Made by a program: the position numbers and the translations under genes. Below are positions 43,491-52,683 of a stretch of 64,000 bases of DNA, one piece after another. The stretch comes from RGIG4576 sp964536025 (GTDB taxonomy: Bacteria > Bacteroidota > Bacteroidia > Bacteroidales > Muribaculaceae), in the NCBI GenBank assembly GCA_964536025.1, contig CAZHXA010000008.1, positions 1-64,000 on the forward strand, written 5' to 3'. The notes below the pieces were generated by a model, which saw nothing but the letters and a program-made list of their open reading frames with translations, did no database searches and was not told the origin of the DNA. The first letter of the stretch is position 1, and every line of letters begins with the position of its first letter.

Positions 43491-44675
43491 ATGGAATATA
43501 AAAAGATAATTTTAAAGAGGGGTAAAGAGGAGTCGTTAAAACGTCTTCATCCATGGGTCTTCTCTGGTGCAATTGATCGATGGGATGATTCTATTGAAGA
43601 AGGAGATATTGTAAGTGTTTATTCTCATGAAGGAAAACTGATAGGAAATGGACATTTTCAAATAGGAAGCATAAGTGTTCGTATATTGGCTTTTGGAGAC
43701 GAATGTATTGATGAAGCATTTTTTTTGCAACGATTAAATGCCGCTTTGGATTTAAGAAAGTCTCTTGATTTGCTTCGTGATGATAATACTTCTTTTCGCC
43801 TTGTGCATGGAGAAGGGGATTTTTTGCCGGGGCTTGTAATTGACATATATGGTAATACAGCTGTTGTTCAGGCACATTCTCCGGGTATGCACTTTGCTCG
43901 CAATATCATAGCAAATGCACTTGTGAAAATGCCTGGTAATATTGTGCAAAATGTTTATTATAAATCAGAAACCACACTTCCCTATAAAGCACAACTTGAT
44001 GCTCAAAACGACTATATAATAGGTTCTTACAATACCAATATTGCTATTGAAAACGGATTGAAATTTCATGTGGATTGGTTGAAAGGACAAAAGACAGGTT
44101 TCTTTGTAGACCAACGAGAGAACCGTTCATTGTTGGAAAAGTATTCTAATGGTAGAAATGTGTTAAATATGTTCTGCTATACCGGAGGATTTTCTTTTTA
44201 TGCGATGAGAGGCAATGCTAATCTCGTTCATTCTGTTGATAGCTCATCTAAAGCCATTCAATTGACAACCGAGAATGTTAATCTTAATTTTCCGGGAGAT
44301 GAACGTCATAAGGCATTCGCTGAAGATGCTTTTAAGTTTCTTTCTGATATGAAAAAAGATGCCTATGATTTGATTATTCTTGACCCTCCTGCATTTGCAA
44401 AGCATAAAAGTGCATTAAAAAATGCCCTTATTGGTTATAGAAAAATCAATGCACAGGCTTTTGAAAAAATAAAAAGTGGAGGCATTTTATTTACTTTTTC
44501 TTGCTCGCAAGCAGTAAATAAAGAACAATTTCGTCTTGCTGTATTCAGTGCAGCGGCTCAATCGGGTAGACGAGTGCGTATTTTGCATCAATTAACGCAA
44601 CCTGCCGATCATCCTATAAATATTTATCATCCCGAAGGTGAATATTTAAAAGGTCTTGTGCTTTATGTTGAATAG
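43491..44675 (+). CDS. rlmI: 23S rRNA m5C1962 methyltransferase-like enzyme (RlmI family)
   Basis: A class I SAM-dependent methyltransferase of 394 residues with an N-terminal PUA domain (about 1-75, 'ILKRGKEESLKRLHPWVFSGAI'). A small EEHEE-type linker follows, then the Rossmann methyltransferase: motif I 'VLNMFCYTGGFSFYA', 'VHSVDSSSKAI', and the catalytic 'LIILDPPAFAKHK' near 300. A late Cys in 'ILFTFSCSQAV' is the expected methylating Cys of the m5C class. The E. coli homologue modifies C1962 of 23S rRNA; the exact target here is assumed. 10 bp after rseP, 21 bp before the DPP III gene. Confidence 0.9.
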   Translation: MEYKKIILKRGKEESLKRLHPWVFSGAIDRWDDSIEEGDIVSVYSHEGKLIGNGHFQIGSISVRILAFGDECIDEAFFLQRLNAALDLRKSLDLLRDDNTSFRLVHGEGDFLPGLVIDIYGNTAVVQAHSPGMHFARNIIANALVKMPGNIVQNVYYKSETTLPYKAQLDAQNDYIIGSYNTNIAIENGLKFHVDWLKGQKTGFFVDQRENRSLLEKYSNGRNVLNMFCYTGGFSFYAMRGNANLVHSVDSSSKAIQLTTENVNLNFPGDERHKAFAEDAFKFLSDMKKDAYDLIILDPPAFAKHKSALKNALIGYRKINAQAFEKIKSGGILFTFSCSQAVNKEQFRLAVFSAAAQSGRRVRILHQLTQPADHPINIYHPEGEYLKGLVLYVE

Positions 44676-44696
44676 AATCTTTAAAATTATATAACT

Positions 44697-46727
44697 ATGA
44701 ATAAATTATTAATCTCAGTTGCAACTATGGCAATAATTTCTACCGGTTGTGCAAAGACAGAGCAAGCCGAGCAAGGGTTTAATTATAACGTAGATCGCTT
44801 TGCCGATATTGAAGTGCTTCGTTATAAAGTTCCGGGCTTTGAACAACTGTCTTTAAATCAAAAAAAACTTGTTTATTATTTAAATGAAGCTGCATTACAA
44901 GGTCGTGATATACTTTTTGACCAAAATGGAAAGTATAATCTTGTAATACGCCAAACACTTGAAAGCGTTTATAAAAATTATAAAGAAGATAAAGAAACTG
45001 CCGAATTTAAGGCTTTTGAAAAATACTTGAAACAAGTATGGTTTGGCAATGGTATACATCATCACTATTCAACTGATAAATTCGCTCCAGAGTTCTCTAA
45101 GGAATTCTTTGAGGAACAAGTGAAAACTATATCAAAAGAAGAACTTCCATTGATAGATGGTCAAAGCGTAGACGAGTTATTAGCGACAATTACTCCTGTA
45201 ATTTTTGATTCTTCTGTAATGGCAAAACGAGTAAATCAAGCCGAAGGACAAGACTTGATTTTAACTTCGGCGAATAATCTTTATGAAGGATTGACTCAAA
45301 AAGAAGTTGAAGAGTTTTATAACAAGATGAAAAATCCTAATGATTTGACTACTATTTCTTATGGCTTAAATTCAAAATTGGTTAAAAAAGATGGAAAGCC
45401 AGTTGAACTTGCCTATAAGGTGGGAGGTCTTTATTCTGATGCTATTTCAAAAATCGTATATTGGTTGAGAAAAGCCGAAGAAGTTGCTGAAAATGAAGGA
45501 CAAAAAGCTCATATCGAAAAACTTATAAGTTTTTATGAAACCGGAGATTTGAAAACCTTTGATGACTATTCAATCCTTTGGGTGCAAGATACTGTTTCTC
45601 AAGTTGATTTTGTGAATGGCTTTATCGAATCTTATGGGGACCCTCTTGGAATGAAAGGTGCTTGGGAGTCGCTTGTTAATTTTAAAAACATGGAAGCATC
45701 TCATCGCACAGAAATAATCAGCGAGAATGCTCAATGGTTTGAAGATAATTCACCTGTAGATTCTAAATTTAAGAAAGATAAAGTTAAGGGCGTTTCGGCG
45801 AAAGTTATTACTGCTGCAATTTTGGCTGGTGATTGTTATCCGTCTACTCCTATTGGTATTAATTTGCCAAATGCTAATTGGATACGTGCTACACATGGGT
45901 CAAAATCGGTTACAATTGAGAATATTACCGATGCTTATGATGAAGCTGCTAAAGGTAATGGATTTAATCAAGAATTTGCATACTCTCAAAAAGAAATTGA
46001 AAGTATGGATAAATACTTGACAATAACAGATAAATTGCATACCGATTTACACGAATGTTTAGGTCATGGTTCAGGTAAATTGCTTCCGGGAGTAGACCCC
46101 GATGCATTGAAAGCTCATGGTTCAACATTGGAAGAAGCACGTGCTGATTTGTTTGCTTTATATTATCTTGCCGATAATAAATTGATAGAACTTGGTATTC
46201 TTGATAATACGGATGCTTATAAATCGGAATATTATAAGTATATAATGAATGGTCTTATGACGCAACTTACACGTATAGAGCCGGGAAAAGATGTTGAAGA
46301 AGCACACATGCGTAACCGCAAACTTATTGCAGAGTGGGCTTATGAACATGGAAAAGACCAAAATGTGATAGAATATGTAAAACGTGATGGCAAAACATAT
46401 ATAAAAATTAACGATTATGCTAAGTTGCGTGAATTATTTGGTGAACTCCTTGCCGAAGTGCAACGTATAAAGTCGGAAGGTGATTATGTCGCAGGTGCTG
46501 AGTTGGTTGAAAAATATGCGGTAAAAGTAGATGCTGAAATTCATAAAGAAGTGCTTGAACGTTATGCTAAATTAAACATAGCTCCATATAAAGGCTTTGT
46601 TAATCCGGTTTATACTCCGGTAACTGATGAAAATGGAAATATAATCGATATTAAAGTTGATTATACTGAAAATTATGTAGATCAAATGTTACGTTATTCT
46701 CGAGATTATTCTCCTTTGACAAAATAA
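44697..46727 (+). CDS. Dipeptidyl peptidase III family lipoprotein (M49)
   Basis: DPP III is a zinc exopeptidase that removes dipeptides from peptide N-termini. The zinc site is the M49 motif HECLGH at 452-457 ('LHECLGHGSGKLLPG') with the third ligand in EEARAD (479-484). The 676-residue size fits the bacterial form. The N-terminus (MNKLLISVATMAIISTGCAK) is a lipoprotein signal with the lipobox Cys at 19, so it should be tethered in the envelope rather than cytosolic as in eukaryotes. Last gene of the dxr unit; an attenuator-like terminator follows. Confidence 0.92.
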   Translation: MNKLLISVATMAIISTGCAKTEQAEQGFNYNVDRFADIEVLRYKVPGFEQLSLNQKKLVYYLNEAALQGRDILFDQNGKYNLVIRQTLESVYKNYKEDKETAEFKAFEKYLKQVWFGNGIHHHYSTDKFAPEFSKEFFEEQVKTISKEELPLIDGQSVDELLATITPVIFDSSVMAKRVNQAEGQDLILTSANNLYEGLTQKEVEEFYNKMKNPNDLTTISYGLNSKLVKKDGKPVELAYKVGGLYSDAISKIVYWLRKAEEVAENEGQKAHIEKLISFYETGDLKTFDDYSILWVQDTVSQVDFVNGFIESYGDPLGMKGAWESLVNFKNMEASHRTEIISENAQWFEDNSPVDSKFKKDKVKGVSAKVITAAILAGDCYPSTPIGINLPNANWIRATHGSKSVTIENITDAYDEAAKGNGFNQEFAYSQKEIESMDKYLTITDKLHTDLHECLGHGSGKLLPGVDPDALKAHGSTLEEARADLFALYYLADNKLIELGILDNTDAYKSEYYKYIMNGLMTQLTRIEPGKDVEEAHMRNRKLIAEWAYEHGKDQNVIEYVKRDGKTYIKINDYAKLRELFGELLAEVQRIKSEGDYVAGAELVEKYAVKVDAEIHKEVLERYAKLNIAPYKGFVNPVYTPVTDENGNIIDIKVDYTENYVDQMLRYSRDYSPLTK

Positions 46728-46749
46728 GGCATTAAAACCGATATTAGGG

Positions 46750-46794
46750 CTGTTGCAAAGATAAAAATACTTATTTTTGTAACAGTCTTTTTTA
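46750..46794 (+). terminator. Terminator after the DPP III gene
   Basis: A 15-bp stem with two G-T pairs (46750-46764 with 46771-46785), 6-nt loop, then TCTTTTTTTA. A -7-like TATTTTTG (46772-46779) lies in its right arm. Confidence 0.75.
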
Positions 46795-46805
46795 TATAAG
46801 TAAAT

Positions 46806-47369
46806 ATGAATAATCAATCGCACGAAACGGTAAAACAAATACGTAGAGAATTTTTTGTTTATCGTAATGGTTTATTGGCGGATAAATTAAGGGAAAATGG
46901 AGACCCGCATCGCATGATTTTTGGTCTTAATTTATCGCAAATTACAGAAATGGCAAATAGATTTGACATTGATGAAATTGTTGCCATAGAATTGTGGAGT
47001 AGTAAAGAGACTCGAGAATGTAGACTTATTGCTCCAATGCTATTCCCTGTAGATAAGTTTACGCAAGATTTGGCTTGTAGATGGATTGCATCAGTGGAAT
47101 GTACTGAGGTGGCTGATAATCTTTGCCATAAATTGTTAAAGAATTTACCTTATGCTGATAAATTGTGTTTATTATATACACAAGGTGCTATATTAGAGCG
47201 TTATACAGCTTTGGTCCTTGCCGTAAATTTAATAACAATAGGAAAAACATTAAATTATGATGCGGTTTTGACTTTTGCTCAAGAAGAACAACGTAGAAAT
47301 GATAGCATTACGATATTGATTGCTAATCGATTAATAGCTGATATTAAAGAAATTTTGTCAATTTATTAG
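46806..47369 (+). CDS. HEAT-like helical protein, possibly related to DNA alkylation repair (AlkD-like)
   Basis: A 187-residue soluble all-helical protein. Segments such as 'KLRENGDPHRMIFGLNLSQITEMA', 'AIELWSSKETRECRLIAPMLF', 'LACRWIASVECTEVADNLCHKLL' (each quoted in part) follow the helix-pair pattern of the AlkD-type HEAT-repeat DNA glycosylases, where 'LW.s..rE.R..a..ml' is a common repeat. The family assignment is from pattern only. It is shorter than AlkD (about 230) and the catalytic Trp/Asp/Arg cannot be assigned safely. Stands alone between a terminator and the serC promoter. Confidence 0.6.
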   Translation: MNNQSHETVKQIRREFFVYRNGLLADKLRENGDPHRMIFGLNLSQITEMANRFDIDEIVAIELWSSKETRECRLIAPMLFPVDKFTQDLACRWIASVECTEVADNLCHKLLKNLPYADKLCLLYTQGAILERYTALVLAVNLITIGKTLNYDAVLTFAQEEQRRNDSITILIANRLIADIKEILSIY

Positions 47370-47468
47370 CATAATGCTATTTTGTGGGGTGAATAAATGA
47401 ATTTTTGTATGCATTGTGTATATAAAATCAATAAATGCTTAAATATGGAAATTTTTCTGTAAAAATGA

Positions 47469-47498
47469 TTGTATATTGCCTTGAAAATATTAAATTTG
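47469..47498 (+). promoter_or_regulatory. Promoter of serC-serA
   Basis: TTG 47469-47471, 19-bp spacer, TAAATTTG 47491-47498, 36 bp before the ATG. Confidence 0.65.
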
Positions 47499-47534
47499 CC
47501 ACATAAATCAAAAACTAATTAATATTTTGTAATT

Positions 47535-48602
47535 ATGAAAAAGCACAATTTTTATGCCGGACCGTCTATATTAAGTGAATATACCCTTAATAAAACGGCT
47601 GAAGCCATTAAAGATTTCGCTGGAACTGGATTATCAATCCTTGAAATTTCACACCGTAGTAAAGAATTTACTGCTGTAATTGAAGAAACTGAAAAATTAT
47701 TTAAAGAATTATTAGATATACCATCAGGATATAAAGTTCTTTTCCTTGGTGGAGGGGCAAGCATGCAATTTTGTATGGTTCCTTTTAATATGTTAAGAAG
47801 TAAAGCAGCTTATCTTGATACAGGAACATGGGCAAATAAAGCTATTAAAGAAGCAAAGTTGTTTGGTGAAGTAGAAGTTGTTGCTTCTTCTAAGACTGAC
47901 AATTATACTTATATACCTAAAGATTATACTGTCCCTGCAGATGCTGATTATTTTCACATAACAACCAATAATACAATCTATGGAACTGAAATAAGAAAGG
48001 ATTTGGATGTGAATATTCCATTGATTGCTGATATGTCAAGCGATATATTTTCTCGACCTATTGATGTGTCTAAATATGATGTGATTTATGGTGGTGCTCA
48101 AAAAAATTTAGCTCCGGCAGGTGTAACATTTGTAATTGTGAAAGAGGATGCATTAGGTAAGGTTGAGCGTCCTATACCTACAATGTTGGATTATCGTACG
48201 CATGCTGATAAAGGATCAATGTTTAATACGCCTCCGGTTTTACCAATATTTTCAGCATTGCAAACTTTGCGTTGGTATAAAGAAATGGGCGGAGTAAAGA
48301 AACTTGAAGAACTCGATAATGCAAAAGCTACTAAATTATATGATGCTATCGATTCAAGTCGATTGTTTGTAGGTACAGCAAGAGAGGAAGATCGTTCTAT
48401 CATGAATGTGTGTTTTGTAATGAAACCTGAATATGTTGATTTGGAAACAGAATTTATAGACTTTGCTTCAACTAAGGGGGTCGTGGGAATAAAAGGACAC
48501 CGAAGCGTTGGTGGATTCCGTGCTTCGTTGTATAATGCTCTTCCAATGGAAAGTGTTGATGTCCTTGTTGCAGCAATGAAAGAATTTGAAAAAAATCACT
48601 GA
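47535..48602 (+). CDS. serC: Phosphoserine aminotransferase
   Basis: SerC makes 3-phosphoserine from 3-phosphohydroxypyruvate and glutamate (and acts in PLP synthesis in some bacteria). The 355-residue fold-type I PLP enzyme begins 'HNFYAGPSILSEYTL'. It shows 'LEISHRSKEF', 'LFLGGGASMQFCMVP', 'DMSSDIFSRPID' and the PLP lysine in 'YGGAQKNLAPAGVTFVIV'. 'PPVLPIFSALQTLRWYKEMGG' and 'GHRSVGGFRASLYNALP' close it. serA follows after 26 bp, so two steps of serine synthesis are encoded together. Confidence 0.96.
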   Translation: MKKHNFYAGPSILSEYTLNKTAEAIKDFAGTGLSILEISHRSKEFTAVIEETEKLFKELLDIPSGYKVLFLGGGASMQFCMVPFNMLRSKAAYLDTGTWANKAIKEAKLFGEVEVVASSKTDNYTYIPKDYTVPADADYFHITTNNTIYGTEIRKDLDVNIPLIADMSSDIFSRPIDVSKYDVIYGGAQKNLAPAGVTFVIVKEDALGKVERPIPTMLDYRTHADKGSMFNTPPVLPIFSALQTLRWYKEMGGVKKLEELDNAKATKLYDAIDSSRLFVGTAREEDRSIMNVCFVMKPEYVDLETEFIDFASTKGVVGIKGHRSVGGFRASLYNALPMESVDVLVAAMKEFEKNH

Positions 48603-48628
48603 TTTAATTAAAATGTTAAACTTGTGAA

Positions 48629-49549
48629 ATGATGAAAATATTAGTCGCAACCGAAAAACCATTTGCAGTAGAAGCAGTAAATGGAATTAAAAAAGTGATT
48701 GAAGAAGCCGGTCATGACTTCGTTTTGATAGAAAAAGGGACAAAGGCAGATTTAATAAATGCGGTTTCTGATGCACATGGGCTTATAGTGCGTAGTGATA
48801 TTGTAGATAAAGAAGTGCTTGATGCTGCAAAACAATTGAAAGTTGTAGTGCGTGCAGGAGCAGGTTATGATAATATAGATTTAACTGCAGCAACTGAAAA
48901 AGGCGTATGTGTAATGAATACACCGGGGCAAAATTCTAATGCAGTGGCAGAACTTGTGTTCGGTATGGCTATTTTGATGATAAGAAATCATTATAATGGT
49001 AAAGCGGGAACAGAACTAAAAGAAAAGTCTTTAGGTATTCATGCGTTTGGGCAAGTAGGACGTAATGTAGCACGTATTGCCAAAGGGTTTGATATGAATG
49101 TTTCTGCATTAGACCCATTTGTTAAAGATGAGGATATGTTGGCGTCTGGTGTTACTCCAATACATTCTGTTGAAGAACTTTATGAAAAGAATCAATATGT
49201 ATCATTGCATATTCCAGCAACAACACAAACAAAGCAATCGGTAACTAAAGATTTAATTTGTAAGTTGCCGAAGAACGGTGTACTTATTAATACAGCACGC
49301 AAAGAAGTGATTGATGAGGTGGGTCTTGCTGAAGCATTGGAAGTTCGTCAAGATATTCGATATGTTGCAGATGTTAAGCCTGATAACGCAGATGAATTGA
49401 TAAGCAAATTTGGTGATAGAGTGTTTTTTACTCCTAAAAAAATGGGTGCTCAAACAGCTGAAGCTAATATAAAAGCAGGTCTTGCTGCTGCTGAACAAGT
49501 GGTAGCTCACTTGCGTAATGGCTGGAATCGTTATCAAGTGAATAAATAA
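48629..49549 (+). CDS. serA: D-3-phosphoglycerate dehydrogenase, short Bacteroidota type
   Basis: SerA oxidises 3-phosphoglycerate to 3-phosphohydroxypyruvate with NAD, the first step of serine synthesis. The 306-residue protein is the short form without ACT regulatory domain. NAD-binding 'GIHAFGQVGRNVARIAKG' is near 133-150, and the catalytic Arg in 'LINTARKEVIDE'. At the place of the usual catalytic His ('TPH.GA') it has 'FTPKKMGAQTAEA', that is Lys. I recall the same KK motif in Bacteroides SerA, so this looks family-typical. Start may be ATG 48629 or the next codon ATG 48632. A very strong terminator ends the unit. Confidence 0.93.
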   Translation: MMKILVATEKPFAVEAVNGIKKVIEEAGHDFVLIEKGTKADLINAVSDAHGLIVRSDIVDKEVLDAAKQLKVVVRAGAGYDNIDLTAATEKGVCVMNTPGQNSNAVAELVFGMAILMIRNHYNGKAGTELKEKSLGIHAFGQVGRNVARIAKGFDMNVSALDPFVKDEDMLASGVTPIHSVEELYEKNQYVSLHIPATTQTKQSVTKDLICKLPKNGVLINTARKEVIDEVGLAEALEVRQDIRYVADVKPDNADELISKFGDRVFFTPKKMGAQTAEANIKAGLAAAEQVVAHLRNGWNRYQVNK

Positions 49550-49594
49550 GAAAAATGCTTGTTGTAGACTGAGTAATTTATTATTGATAGAAAT

Positions 49595-49641
49595 ATTCCA
49601 TAAAAAATCCCGATGTTTTGCATCGGGATTTTTTATGGAAT
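49595..49641 (+). terminator. Terminator of serC-serA
   Basis: A 21-bp perfect stem (49595-49615 with 49621-49641), 5-nt loop, core AATCCCGATG, with an internal T6 in the right arm. It reads well on both strands. Confidence 0.9.
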
Positions 49642-49849
49642 AAAGTGCCTTGATGAATGAGATTTTTGATAATATTATTATGTGAATATAATCTTTAAAG
49701 CTTTTAACTTTTAGATATAATTTATTTGGAATTGTATTGAAGTGTAAGTGAAAGATTTTTATTATATTTGTAAAATCTTATATTATCTCTGATTGGTTAC
49801 AAATGTAAGATGTGATACAGTTTTGTAAATAATTAAAAATTAGAAATAT

Positions 49850-50968
49850 ATGAAATTTAGCATTCCTAGTAAGAGCTTGTTTTCACAACTATCCTTAGTA
49901 AGTAAAGTTGTGAGTTCAAAAAACAGTATTTCAATATTGGATAATTTCTTGTTTGAATTAACCGGAGAACAATTGGTAATAACCGGTAGTGATTCAGAAA
50001 CAACGTTGTCAACTCGTATAGCTGTAGTAGATAGTGAAGGAGAAGGTAAAGTAGCCGTAAATGTAAAAAAATTATTGGATTTGTTGAAAGAATTGCCAGA
50101 TCAACCATTGCTATTTGAAATTGATGACAATAATTTTGAAGTTGTTATTACATATCAAAACGGACAATATAATTTTGTTGGAATAGATGGCAACGAATTT
50201 CCTCAAAGGAGTGCAATGGATGTTGTTGCAAAATCTTATACTATTTCGGTTAAAGAAATATTGGCTGGAATTGATCACACATTATTTGCTTCGGGAGCCG
50301 ATGAATTACATCCGATAATGATGAGTATATATTGGAATATTACTCCTAATAATGTGGTATTTGTAGCAACTGATACTCATAAATTAGTACGTTATACAAA
50401 TAATCGTATACAAACAGGAGTTGAAGACTCTTTTATATTGCCAACAAAACCTGCAAATATATTGAAATCGGTTCTAGTTAAAGAAGATGGTGATGTTAAA
50501 ATTTTAACTGATGCTAAGGGCGCAATTTTTGAATCGTCTTCATTTACATTGAGCTGTAGATTTGTTAATGGTCGTTATCCTAATTATAATTCTGTTATAC
50601 CTCAAAATAATCCTTATAAACTTGTGGTAGATAGAGCTTCATTGTTAAATGCGATACGTCGTGTATCTGTATTTGCCAATGCAAGCGGACTTGTAATGTT
50701 CCAATTGCGTGAAAATGAAATTTACATGAAGGCTGAAGACCGTGAGTTTTCAACGATGGCAGAAGAACGAATGTCATGTGATTATCAAGGAGAGGAAATG
50801 TTGATAGGTTTCAATAATACTCGAATGATTGACGTCTTGAATAATCTTAATGCCGATACAATAAATGTGAATTTGTCGGGTCCTGCTCGTGCCGGAGTGT
50901 TTTTACCTGAAGAGCAAGAAGAAGGAGAGGAAATGCTCGTATTATTAATGCCGATGATGGTATCTTAA
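49850..50968 (+). CDS. dnaN: DNA polymerase III beta subunit (sliding clamp)
   Basis: DnaN forms the ring-shaped dimer that holds DNA polymerase III on DNA. The 372-residue protein has three clamp domains: 'MKFSIPSKSLFSQLSLVSKVV' region at the start, 'NFVGIDGNEFPQ' near the end of domain I, 'RYTNNRIQ' and 'FVNGRYPNYNSVIPQNN' in domain II (the usual Y-P-d/n-y signature), and a terminal 'EEMLVLLMPMMVS' that resembles the conserved 'lMPmr' end. The upstream 200 bp hold a -7-like TATATTTG (49763-49770); the nearest TTG is 23 bp before it, so the promoter is uncertain. The exonuclease gene follows 13 bp later. Confidence 0.96.
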   Translation: MKFSIPSKSLFSQLSLVSKVVSSKNSISILDNFLFELTGEQLVITGSDSETTLSTRIAVVDSEGEGKVAVNVKKLLDLLKELPDQPLLFEIDDNNFEVVITYQNGQYNFVGIDGNEFPQRSAMDVVAKSYTISVKEILAGIDHTLFASGADELHPIMMSIYWNITPNNVVFVATDTHKLVRYTNNRIQTGVEDSFILPTKPANILKSVLVKEDGDVKILTDAKGAIFESSSFTLSCRFVNGRYPNYNSVIPQNNPYKLVVDRASLLNAIRRVSVFANASGLVMFQLRENEIYMKAEDREFSTMAEERMSCDYQGEEMLIGFNNTRMIDVLNNLNADTINVNLSGPARAGVFLPEEQEEGEEMLVLLMPMMVS

Positions 50969-50981
50969 AAATAGGTGAGAA

Positions 50982-51743
50982 ATGGATTTAAATTTAAAAA
51001 ATCCCATAATATTCTTTGACCTTGAAACCACAGGAGTAAATATTACTCATGATAAAATTGTGGAAATATCATATATAAAGATATTTCCGAATGGTTCGGA
51101 GGAAGAAAATACAATTCGCATTAATCCGGGATGTCATATTCCGGAAGAAGCTACTGCCGTTCATCATATTACCGATGAAGATGTTGAAAACTGTCCTATG
51201 TTTAAGGATGTTGCTAAAAAATTAAGTAAAGTCTTTGAAGGTTGTGATATAGCAGGATTTAATAGCAATCGTTTTGATATTCCATTACTTTCTGAAGAAT
51301 TTTTGAATGCAGATATAGTTGTGGATTTTTCAAAACGAAAGTTCGTTGACGTGCAAACCATTTTTCATAAAATGGAACAACGGACATTGGTGGCAGCATA
51401 TAAGTTCTATTGTGATAAGGACTTGACTGAAGCTCATTCGGCAAGTGCTGACACACGTGCTACTTATGAAGTTTTGAAAGCTCAACTTGACCATTATCCT
51501 GAGTTGAAAAACGATGTGGATTATTTGTCTGATTTTTCTTCTCAAAAGAAAAATGTGGATTTGATGGGACGAATCGTGTATAACGAAAAGCAACAAGAAG
51601 TTTTCAATTTTGGTAAATATAAAGGAGTACCTGTTGAAGATGTACTACTAAAGGATTCAGGCTATTATGCGTGGATAATGCAAGGCGATTTTGCTCAAGA
51701 TACAAAACGCGTGCTTACAAATATAAAATTACGCATGAAATAA
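50982..51743 (+). CDS. DnaQ-family 3'-5' exonuclease (DEDDh) with C-terminal DUF3820-like domain
   Basis: A 253-residue exonuclease. The DEDDh residues are visible: Asp13 and Glu15 in 'FFDLETTG', an Asp in 'AGFNSNRFDIPLL', and His with the last Asp in 'EAHSASADTRATYEVL'. The C-terminal 55 residues ('FNFGKYKGVPVEDVLLKD...YYAWIMQGDF') resemble the small domain found in exonuclease X-like proteins. It may serve as polymerase III proofreader or as a stand-alone repair nuclease. Lying directly after dnaN suggests a role at the replication fork. In Bacteroides, coaBC normally comes next as I remember; here DUF4835 follows directly. Confidence 0.9.
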   Translation: MDLNLKNPIIFFDLETTGVNITHDKIVEISYIKIFPNGSEEENTIRINPGCHIPEEATAVHHITDEDVENCPMFKDVAKKLSKVFEGCDIAGFNSNRFDIPLLSEEFLNADIVVDFSKRKFVDVQTIFHKMEQRTLVAAYKFYCDKDLTEAHSASADTRATYEVLKAQLDHYPELKNDVDYLSDFSSQKKNVDLMGRIVYNEKQQEVFNFGKYKGVPVEDVLLKDSGYYAWIMQGDFAQDTKRVLTNIKLRMK

Positions 51744-51756
51744 GAAGAAATCTGAA

Positions 51757-52677
51757 GTGAATATTTGTATCAAATATATAATAATTTTTATAGTTCTTGG
51801 TATTGACTTTATAAATCAAGCCAATGCTCAAGAACTTAATTGCTCTGTCGAAATTAATTCATCGCAAGTGCAAGGTAGTAATAAGGACGTATTTACGACG
51901 TTGCAACAAGCAATAGCCGATTACATGAATACAACCAAGTGGACCGATGCACAATTCTATGCAAATGAAAAAATAGAATGTAAATTATTTTTCACTATAA
52001 AAAAATATGATGAGAATAATGTGATGTCGGGCGACTTGCAAATACAATCAAATCGTCCTGTTTATAACTCATCATATATAACGACATTATTTAATTTTAA
52101 AGATACAAAGATTGATTTCACTTATTCTATTAACGAACCATTGATTTTTTCAGAGAATTCAATGGAAAGTAATCTTACTGCGATATTGAATTTTTATGCT
52201 TATATGATTTTGGCTTTGGATTTTGATTCATTTTCGCTACGAGGAGGCGATTTATATTATGAGAAAGCTTCTGCTGTAGTAAGACTTGCACAAAGTTCAG
52301 GAGAGACAGGTTGGAAAGCATTTGAAGACAATAAAAACAGAAGTGCTGTATTAAGTGCTTATTATGATAAAAATACATCACTGATAAGAGAAATCCTTTA
52401 TCGATATCATAGAAAAGGGCTTGATGAAATGGCTTTAAGTGCAAATAAGGGGAGAGCTGTAATAACAGAAACACTAAGTAAATTGAAACAAGTTTATGAT
52501 GTGGCTCCAATGTCGGTTTGTTTGTCTATATTTAAAGATTCCAAACTTGATGAATTGGTAAATGTTTATTCAAAAGCTTCCGGATCTGAAAAAGAATCGG
52601 TTTATGAATTGCTTTATCCTCTTTATCCTACCGAAAATACCAGATTGGACAAAATTAAATCCACTGAAACTAAATAA
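51757..52677 (+). CDS. DUF4835 family exported protein
   Basis: A 306-residue protein starting with GTG 51757, with a signal peptide ending near 'NQANAQ' (about residue 24). The mature protein opens 'ELNCSVEINSSQVQGSNKDVF' in part and has 'LQQAIADYMNTTKWTD', 'LNFYAYMILALDFDSFSLRGG' and 'LYPTENTRLDKI', all typical of DUF4835, a Bacteroidota family of unknown function found beside recN. Probably periplasmic. Six bp before recN, so co-transcribed and likely translationally linked. Confidence 0.85.
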   Translation: MNICIKYIIIFIVLGIDFINQANAQELNCSVEINSSQVQGSNKDVFTTLQQAIADYMNTTKWTDAQFYANEKIECKLFFTIKKYDENNVMSGDLQIQSNRPVYNSSYITTLFNFKDTKIDFTYSINEPLIFSENSMESNLTAILNFYAYMILALDFDSFSLRGGDLYYEKASAVVRLAQSSGETGWKAFEDNKNRSAVLSAYYDKNTSLIREILYRYHRKGLDEMALSANKGRAVITETLSKLKQVYDVAPMSVCLSIFKDSKLDELVNVYSKASGSEKESVYELLYPLYPTENTRLDKIKSTETK

Positions 52678-52683
52678 GATTAT

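Noticed and set aside
43591..43949. Overlapping minus-strand frames inside rlmI
   Set aside because: They are antisense to a well-supported gene, have no domain pattern, and differ from each other only by frame.
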